Source: Streptomyces sp. NBC_01341
GTDB taxonomy: Bacteria; Actinomycetota; Actinomycetes; Streptomycetales; Streptomycetaceae
Length of the DNA: 64,000 nucleotides
Reading direction: 5' to 3'
Assembly (NCBI RefSeq): GCF_035946055.1
Contig: NZ_CP108364.1
Location: 5,642,001 to 5,706,000 of the forward strand
Below, piece after piece: positions 59,068 through 64,000 of this stretch (position 1 is its first letter; each line of letters opens with the position of its first letter). The notes under the pieces are model-generated. The model had not been told where the DNA came from. It made no database searches and was given only the letters and a program-made list of their open reading frames with translations. Position numbers and translations under genes: made by a program.

Positions 59068-60546
59068 ATGTCGTTCACGCGCAGGGAATTCACCAGACAG
59101 TCCGCTCTGACCGGCGCCGGTATCGCCCTGACCGGAGCGGTGGGCGCCCTGGCCACGGCTCCGGGCGCTCTGGCGGCCGAGGACGCGCGCCACGGCCACG
59201 ACGGTCACGGGCACGACGGACACGGTCATGGCGGGCACGACCACGGCGGGAAGCTGGGCTACGGCCCGCTGCTCCCCGACCCGAAGGGCCTCCTCGCGCT
59301 GCCCGCCGGCTTCTCGTACCGCGTCATCACCCACAGTGGCGTCACGAAGCTGGAGACAGGGGAGGCGACCCCCTCCAACCACGACGGCACCGCCGCCTTC
59401 GAGGGTGCCCGCGGCGTCACCCTCCTGGTCAACAACCACGAGCTGAGCGGTACCCGGGCCGGCTGGGAGCACCCCGTGCCGCTCACCGAGGGCCTCGTCT
59501 ACGACCCGGTCGCCGCCGGCGGCTGCACCGTCGTGGAGACCCGCCGTGACGGCCGCACCGCCGAGTGGGTCGGCATCGCGGGCACGTCGACCAACTGTGC
59601 CGGTGGCAGCACGCCGTGGGACACCTGGCTGACCTGTGAGGAGACCGAGGACAGGGCGGGGAAGAACGGCCTGCTCAAGGACCACGGATACGTCTTCGAG
59701 GTCGACCCCTACGACAAGCGGGCCAACCGCGACCCGCGTCCCGTCAAGGCCTTCGGCAGGTACGCCCACGAAGCGGTCGTCATCGACCCCAAGCTCGGGC
59801 ACGCCTACCTCACCGAGGACGCGTCGGGCCCCAACGGACTGCTCTACCGCTGGGTGCCGCCGCACGGCTTCACGCACGGCCGCGGCAAGCTGCGCACCCT
59901 CGCCGACGACGCGGGCGTCCTGCAGGCAACCCGCTGCTTCGACAAGAACGGCACGTTCGTCGACGACCTGTCCCGCGCCACGGAGACCGGCACGGTGTAC
60001 GGCGTGGACTGGGTCGACGTACCCGACCGTGACGCGAGGACCGTCTCCGTGCGCAAGCAGTTCGCCGAAGGCCAGGTCACCCGCGCCCGCAAGCTCGAGG
60101 GCATGTGGTGGGGCGACGGCGGCACCTACATCGTCTCCTCGTTCGCCCGCGGCGAGAGCCCGGTCGCGCACGACGGCCAGGTCTGGTTCTACGACCCCAA
60201 GCGCCGCACGCTGACCCTGAAGGTCCTCCTCGGCGTCAATGCCGACCCGTCGAAGGACGGCGCACTCGACGGTCCGGACAACATCACCGTGTCGCCCTAC
60301 GGTGGTCTCGTCATAGCCGAGGACGGGGAGGGCGTCCAGCACCTCTTCGGTGCGACCGAGAGCGGCCGCACCTACCCGATCGCGCGCAACGAGCTGAACG
60401 ACGGCACGGCGGAGGAACCGTCGTACAGCGAGTTCACCGGGGTCACCTTCTCGCCGGACGGGAAGACGCTGTTCGCCAACATCCAGACGCCGGGCATCAT
60501 GCTGGCCATCACCGGCCCGTGGAAGCGGCAGCCCGACAAGCACTGA
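59068..60546 (+). CDS. phoX: PhoX-type (DUF839) phosphatase, Tat-exported
   Basis: 492 residues. Twin-arginine signal SFTRREFTRQSALTGAGIALTG with a cleavage near residue 38. A His/Asp/Gly-rich segment of about 20 residues follows at about 44-63 (HGHDGHGHDGHGHGGHDHGG). The PhoX core shows LLVNNHELSGTRAGWEHP near 132, WLTCEETEDRAGK near 190 and EGMWWGDGGTYIVSSFARGE near 345, then PSYSEFTGVTFSPDGKTLFANIQTPG near 460. PhoX enzymes are Ca/Fe-dependent phosphatases secreted under phosphate limitation. ATG 59068 follows CAGGAG. Possible weak PhoP repeat at 58992 (GTTCAAC). Confidence 0.92.
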   Translation: MSFTRREFTRQSALTGAGIALTGAVGALATAPGALAAEDARHGHDGHGHDGHGHGGHDHGGKLGYGPLLPDPKGLLALPAGFSYRVITHSGVTKLETGEATPSNHDGTAAFEGARGVTLLVNNHELSGTRAGWEHPVPLTEGLVYDPVAAGGCTVVETRRDGRTAEWVGIAGTSTNCAGGSTPWDTWLTCEETEDRAGKNGLLKDHGYVFEVDPYDKRANRDPRPVKAFGRYAHEAVVIDPKLGHAYLTEDASGPNGLLYRWVPPHGFTHGRGKLRTLADDAGVLQATRCFDKNGTFVDDLSRATETGTVYGVDWVDVPDRDARTVSVRKQFAEGQVTRARKLEGMWWGDGGTYIVSSFARGESPVAHDGQVWFYDPKRRTLTLKVLLGVNADPSKDGALDGPDNITVSPYGGLVIAEDGEGVQHLFGATESGRTYPIARNELNDGTAEEPSYSEFTGVTFSPDGKTLFANIQTPGIMLAITGPWKRQPDKH

Positions 60547-60927
60547 CACGTTTCGGGCCCTGTGCGGTGCGTGAGGGGTTCCTCGCGCGCCGCACAGGTG
60601 TTCTCCTCGCGGATGGACCTGCCGGAGGGCGGGGGCCGAGCGGGTGGCGGCGGGACCGGCCGTTCGGGTTCATCCGGGTCCTCGCGGGCGGGCCCCGCGT
60701 GCCGGGCCGTGTGCGTTCGGCGGGGTGACGGGGCACCGGCCGGCGGCGGGCGTGAGCAGCCACACCTTCGGGGGCTTCGCGGTGCGGCGTTCCGCACACT
60801 CCCCCCGCGGCGGGCCGTCCGGACCGGGCCCCGGCGCGGAACCGCTGATTACGAATCCGGCACTACTGACCGCTCCGGAGCGGTCGGGCATGGCGTCGGG
60901 GGCTTACAGGGCGCATACTCGACCGTA
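60547..60927. other. Intergenic region after phoX
   Basis: 381 bases. Contains the phoX terminator at 60559-60598 and otherwise only GC-rich sequence. CATACT at 60914-60919 is a -10-like hexamer before the next ATG at 60928. Confidence 0.5.
60559..60598 (+). terminator. Terminator after phoX
   Basis: CCTGTGCGGTGCGTGAGG (60559-60576) pairs with CCTCGCGCGCCGCACAGG (60581-60598) with two G-U wobbles and a GGTT loop. Confidence 0.75.
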
Positions 60928-61158
60928 ATGAAACAGTCAGCCGGTTCCCGGCGTCACCTGCCTTCCAGTCCCTTCAACCGCCCGGCCCAGGCGGCCCCAC
61001 CGGTCGAATGCTTCGATGTGGGCGACAGGGTGTCGCACGACCAGTTCGGACTCGGCCGAGTCCTCGCTGTCGAGGGCGACAACGACGCAGTGCTCATCGA
61101 CTTCTCGGGGCGACAGGGGAGGATCCTGAGCCCGTACTCCAAGCTGACCAAGCTCTGA
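60928..61158 (+). CDS. Small Tudor/CarD-like protein
   Basis: 76 residues. The second half reads FDVGDRVSHDQFGLGRVLAVEGDNDAVLIDFSGRQGRIL, which has the G.rV.H..FG.G.V layout seen in the C-terminal Tudor-like domain of PcrA/UvrD helicases and in CarD/Mfd RNA polymerase-interacting domains. The N-terminus is basic and Pro-rich. It may therefore bind RNA polymerase or nucleic-acid machinery; that is an inference from fold resemblance. ATG 60928, no ribosome binding site, possibly leaderless. Convergent to the double TerD gene. Confidence 0.82.
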   Translation: MKQSAGSRRHLPSSPFNRPAQAAPPVECFDVGDRVSHDQFGLGRVLAVEGDNDAVLIDFSGRQGRILSPYSKLTKL

Positions 61159-61204
61159 GGAGGAGGACGAGCACGCAACGCGTCCGACCGGAGAATCTCC
61201 GGAT

Positions 61205-61260
61205 CCGGGGCACCTGAGGGGAAACCCGTCGGGTGCCCCGGAAGCCGTTTCCGGGGCACC
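61205..61260. terminator. Three-arm overlapping terminator between the Tudor-like and TerD genes
   Basis: CCGGGGCACC occurs at 61205-61214 and again at 61251-61260, and its complement GGTGCCCCGG at 61232-61241. The middle arm can pair with either neighbour, giving two mutually exclusive hairpins; the second extends to a 13-base perfect stem (61231-61243 with 61249-61261). Confidence 0.8.
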
Positions 61261-61290
61261 CGGACGCCGTCTCCGGCGCCCGCTGACGGG

Positions 61291-62502
61291 CTACAGGGCC
61301 TTGGCCGCCGGCTTGACCATGCCCCGGACGGTCCGCGACTTCACGAACTCGCCCATGGCGGTCATCTCCCACTCGCCGGAGAACTGCTTGATCAGCTTGG
61401 CCATCATCACGCCGGTCTGCGGCTCCGCGCCGGTCAGGTCGAAGCGGACCAGCTCCTCGTCGGTGGCAGCGTCGATCAGCCGGCAGTACGCCTTCGCGAC
61501 CTCGCTGAACTTCTGCCCGGTGAACGAGTTGACCGTGAAGACCAGGCCGGTCGCGTCGGCGGGGATCCGGCCGAGGTCCACGACGATCACCTCGTCGTCG
61601 CCCGCACCCTCGCCCGTGAGGTTGTCGCCGGAGTGCTTGATGGCGCCGTTCAGGATGGAGAGCTTGCCGAAGTAGCAGCTGTCCAGGTGCTTGCGGTCGG
61701 GGCCGAAGGCGATCACCGAGGCGTCCAGGTCGATGTCCTTGCCGCGGAACGCGGGTTCCCAGCCGAGGCCCATCTTGACCTGGGACAGCAGCGGCTTCCC
61801 GCCCTTGACCAGGGACACCGTCTGGTTCTTCTGCAGGCTGATCCGGCCCTTGTCCAGGTTGATCCTGCCGGAGCCTGCGGGGGCGGGCGGCGCCGGTGGT
61901 GCCGGGGGAGCGAGCCGGGGGTCCAGGGGCGCGGCCGTCGGCGGTGCGGCGGGCGGCGACTGGGGAGCCGCGGCGGGGGCCGGCGGCGCGGCGGCCGCGG
62001 GCTCCTCCACCGTGACGCCGAAGTCCGTGGCGATGCCGGCCAGGCCGTTCGCGTAGCCCTGGCCGACCGCGCGGGCCTTCCAGGCGCCGTTGCGCAGGTA
62101 GACCTCGATGACCACCAGCGCCGTCTCGCCGCCCAGCTGCGGCGGGGTGAAGGTGGCGAGCACACTGCCGTCGTCGGCGTTGCGCACGGTGGCCGTGGGC
62201 TCCACGCCCTGGAAGGTCTGGCCCGCCGCGTCGGGGCTCGCCGTCACGACGATCTTCTCGATGCCCGGGGGGACCGCCGTCGTGTCCACCACGATCGCGT
62301 CCGGTGCCGAACCGCCACCGGAGCGGTAGGTCACACCGGGGCCCGAGGGCTGGTTGTAGAAGATGAAGTCGTCGTCGGAGCGCACCTTGCCGTCGGCGGT
62401 GAGCAGCAGGCCCGAGACGTCGAGCCGCACGGGGGCGGCGACGTCCACCGCCACGCGGACGGCGGAGAGAGGGATGTTCGAGCCGGGGGTCATTGCGGTC
62501 AT
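61291..62502 (-). CDS. Double TerD domain protein
   Basis: 403 residues. Residues about 10-165 are a TerZ/TerD-type domain (VRSDDDFIFYNQPSGPGV ... GNGLAG), residues about 168-212 a Pro/Ala linker, and residues about 213-400 a canonical TerD with calcium-site regions DIDLDASVIAFG near 265 and GDNLTGEGAGDDEVIVVDL near 295, plus FTVNSFTGQKF. The pairing of a divergent and a classical TerD copy suggests a calcium-responsive scaffold. ATG 62502. A second TerD locus besides 7440-11345; no ter phosphatase/kinase genes are nearby. Confidence 0.92.
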   Translation of the reverse strand: MTAMTPGSNIPLSAVRVAVDVAAPVRLDVSGLLLTADGKVRSDDDFIFYNQPSGPGVTYRSGGGSAPDAIVVDTTAVPPGIEKIVVTASPDAAGQTFQGVEPTATVRNADDGSVLATFTPPQLGGETALVVIEVYLRNGAWKARAVGQGYANGLAGIATDFGVTVEEPAAAAPPAPAAAPQSPPAAPPTAAPLDPRLAPPAPPAPPAPAGSGRINLDKGRISLQKNQTVSLVKGGKPLLSQVKMGLGWEPAFRGKDIDLDASVIAFGPDRKHLDSCYFGKLSILNGAIKHSGDNLTGEGAGDDEVIVVDLGRIPADATGLVFTVNSFTGQKFSEVAKAYCRLIDAATDEELVRFDLTGAEPQTGVMMAKLIKQFSGEWEMTAMGEFVKSRTVRGMVKPAAKAL

Positions 62503-62566
62503 GCACGGGGTAACGAACGACCCGGCTTTGCCGTTCCCTTACCTTTCGTCGCTTGCTCCGTACGGC

Positions 62567-62800
62567 TCAGCGGCCGCCGCGGGCACGGTTGCGGGGGTGG
62601 TCGCGGGCGGTGCGCTCGTTGCCGTGCTTGTACGCGCCCGTCCAGCGCGCCATGACCAGCTGGGCGTCCCCCGACGTCACTTCGGCCAGGAACTTCTCCG
62701 CCCGGCCGCCCCGCAGTGTGCCGGCCGGACGTCCTTGGTGGGTGATGGTGACGCTCGCGTCGCCGTGCTGCTCGTACTGGAATCCACAAGGTTTCGGCAT
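62567..62800 (-). CDS. Conserved small hypothetical protein
   Basis: 77 residues. N-terminal GFQYEQHGDASVTITHQGRPAGTLRGGRAEKFLAEVT looks like a small beta-rich fold, then a basic tail with NERTARDHPRNRARGGR. No signal, no membrane helix, no named domain recognised. ATG 62800. It is on the minus strand 64 bases before the double TerD gene and could be its upstream partner; not assigned. Confidence 0.7.
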   Translation of the reverse strand: MPKPCGFQYEQHGDASVTITHQGRPAGTLRGGRAEKFLAEVTSGDAQLVMARWTGAYKHGNERTARDHPRNRARGGR

Positions 62801-62891
62801 GGCCGTATGGTGCCCGCCCGGCCGCCCCGCGTCGCGCGGATTTACGGGGCCCGCCCGCCCCGGCGGGGGCGCGGGCCGGGTGGGTAAGCCC

Positions 62892-63701
62892 TTAGTGGGG
62901 CCAGATCGGCGGGTTCGTGACGAAGTGGCCGCCGATGTGGGCGTGGTCGGGGTTCTCCGGGTCCAGCTCGCCGAGCTCGGCGACGAGCTCGGCGGCGTAC
63001 TGCTCGGAGTCGTCCTGCGGGTCGTAGCCGAGGGCGCGGGCCGTGGACAGGTCCCACCAGAGGCGGGTGTTGGCCGACGAACCGTAGACCACGGTGTGGC
63101 GCACGTCCTCGGCGGTCAGGGCCGCGTGGAAGAGGCGCGCCCCGTCGCCCGGGCTCATCCAGACCGAAAGCATCCGCACGGACGTCGGCTCCATGAAGCA
63201 GGAGCCGATGCGCACCGAGACGGTCTCCAGGCCGTGCTTGTCCCAGTAGTACTGGGCGAGGTCCTCGCCGAAGGACTTCGACAGGCCGTAGAAGGTGTCG
63301 GGGCGGCGCGGTGTCCCGACCGGGATCAGCGGATCACCGGGAACGGGACGGGGGGTGTACCCGACGGCGTGGTTGGACGACGCGAACACGATGCGCCGCA
63401 CGCCCTCCTCGCGAGCCGCCTCGTAGAGGTTGTACGTGCCCTCGATGTTCGCGCGCAGAATCTTGTCGAACGAGGATTCGAGGGAGATGCCCGCGAGGTG
63501 GATGACGGCGTCGACGCCCCGCACGGCCTCCCGGAGTGCGTCCTTGTCGCCGAGATCGGCGGTGACGGCGTCGGGTTCGCCCTGGATCGGCGCGAGGTCG
63601 AGGAGCCGGAGGTCGTAGCCGTAGGCGGGAAGCAGCCCGCGCATCAGGGTGCCGAGGCCGCCGGCGGCGCCGGTGAGCAGGACGGTGCGGGGAGCGGGCA
63701 T
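62892..63701 (-). CDS. NAD-dependent epimerase/dehydratase family, uronate-dehydrogenase-like
   Basis: 269 residues. Short-chain extended fold with the NAD-binding GAAGGLG near residue 11, the DLAPIQGEPDAVTADLGDK acidic segment near 34, SSNHAVGYT near 110 (catalytic Ser) and YGLSKSFGEDLAQYYWDKHGLE near 139 (YxxxK). The C-terminal WDLSTARALGYDPQDDSEQYAAEL resembles uronate dehydrogenases. ATG 63701 follows GAGGAGA. Transcribed from a leftward promoter at 63859-63888 and divergent from a gene beyond the right edge; probably part of a sugar-acid locus. Confidence 0.88.
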   Translation of the reverse strand: MPAPRTVLLTGAAGGLGTLMRGLLPAYGYDLRLLDLAPIQGEPDAVTADLGDKDALREAVRGVDAVIHLAGISLESSFDKILRANIEGTYNLYEAAREEGVRRIVFASSNHAVGYTPRPVPGDPLIPVGTPRRPDTFYGLSKSFGEDLAQYYWDKHGLETVSVRIGSCFMEPTSVRMLSVWMSPGDGARLFHAALTAEDVRHTVVYGSSANTRLWWDLSTARALGYDPQDDSEQYAAELVAELGELDPENPDHAHIGGHFVTNPPIWPH

Positions 63702-63858
63702 ACAGGCATCTCCTCGGTGCGGGCGCGGTGCGCGTGGGCGGACGATGGGTGCGGACCCGAGCTGCCGGGCGTGCGGGCAGCACGGCGCGTCGTGGCGCGC
63801 GGGCCTGTCACGACCACCCGGCGCGTCCGATCCGTGGACGGCATTCACATGCGTGGAC

Positions 63859-63888
63859 ACGCTAAGAAGTTCGGGACGTTCGCGTCAA
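63859..63888 (-). promoter_or_regulatory. Leftward promoter of the epimerase gene
   Basis: On the minus strand TTGACG (63888-63883), 18-base spacer, TAGCGT (63864-63859). Strong match to TTGAC/TANNNT. Confidence 0.65.
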
Positions 63889-63936
63889 GTGTCGTACCGA
63901 CTCCGCCGGTTCGTCCCGGGGTTGGGTGTCCCTGTC

Positions 63937-63966
63937 TTGACCCGCGCCGCGCGGCTGCCTTAGCGT
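63937..63966 (+). promoter_or_regulatory. Rightward promoter at the window edge
   Basis: TTGACC (63937-63942), 18-base spacer, TAGCGT (63961-63966); the driven gene lies beyond the window. Confidence 0.65.
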
Positions 63967-64000
63967 GGCAGCGTTCAGAAATATGGACATCGATCATAAT

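Larger units (their letters stand above)
63702..64000. other. Divergent regulatory region at the right edge
   Basis: 299 bases from the epimerase start to the end of the window. Holds two back-to-back promoters (63859-63888 leftward, 63937-63966 rightward) that share TTGAC and TAGCGT elements, a 5' leader of about 150 bases for the epimerase, and an AT-rich end (63974-64000) that may hold an operator or the start of the next gene. Confidence 0.6.

Overview
This window reads as chromosomal core DNA of a Streptomyces (high-GC actinomycete). Third codon positions are almost all G or C, GTG and TTG starts are common, and neighbouring genes often overlap by 1-4 bases. Two lineage markers are present: WhiA, the sporulation regulator, inside a uvrC-rapZ-yvcK-whiA string, and mycothiol-type enzymes. 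Gene order matches the conserved Streptomyces block that runs from the nucleotide-excision-repair genes through glycolysis, the pentose phosphate pathway, haem A synthesis and the Suf Fe-S system to dapD. No insertion sequence, prophage, integrase, tRNA, rRNA or CRISPR array was seen.

Layout. 1-3.8 kb, minus strand: pseudouridine salvage (PfkB-type kinase cut by the window edge, PsuG), an MFS exporter and an O6-alkylguanine methyltransferase. 4.3-11.3 kb, plus strand: an MHYT membrane sensor, uvrB, then a tellurium-resistance-type stress group made of a TerD protein, a TerD domain fused to a degenerate FtsK-like region, and TerC behind a yybP-ykoY-type manganese riboswitch. 11.4-12.8 kb, minus: an MBL hydrolase and a mycothiol/DinB-type protein. 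12.9-21.8 kb, plus: uvrA, a Rieske lipoprotein, then the overlapping uvrC-rapZ-yvcK-whiA. 22.7-28.4 kb, plus: gap-pgk-tpiA-secG, an RbpA-like RNA polymerase binding protein, and pgi. 28.7-36.6 kb, minus: an aldo-keto reductase and the pentose phosphate operon tkt-tal-zwf-opcA-pgl. 36.9-41.1 kb: ctaB, a small conserved protein, ctaA (minus) and an ABC-2 exporter pair (minus). 41.3-47.9 kb, plus: sufR-sufB-sufD-Rieske-sufC-sufS-sufU-sufT. 48-57 kb: a secreted DUF3616-type protein, a VOC protein, a DUF membrane protein, an SMR pump with its TetR regulator, an HxlR-peroxiredoxin fusion divergent from an MFS gene, dapD facing a dapA paralogue, and a lipoprotein. 57.4-63.7 kb: an acidic orphan protein, a Tat-exported PhoX-type phosphatase, a small Tudor/CarD-like protein, a double TerD protein, and a uronate-dehydrogenase-like enzyme behind a divergent promoter pair at the right edge.

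How the genes work together. Three DNA-repair genes (uvrA, uvrB, uvrC) and ogt share the region with central carbon metabolism: glycolysis reads rightwards and the oxidative pentose phosphate branch reads leftwards, which would give independent control of NADPH supply. ctaB and ctaA supply haem O and haem A to cytochrome oxidase, and the suf operon supplies Fe-S clusters under an Fe-S-sensing repressor. Metal and redox stress recur as a theme: TerD/TerC with a metal riboswitch, SufR, the peroxiredoxin-fused regulator, and MHYT.

The best candidates for something little described are the TerD/FtsK-like pseudo-ATPase fusion next to riboswitch-controlled terC, and the HxlR-peroxiredoxin fusion with its own operator. 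A recurring leaderless layout, with a -10 hexamer 6-7 nt before the start codon, is seen at several genes.
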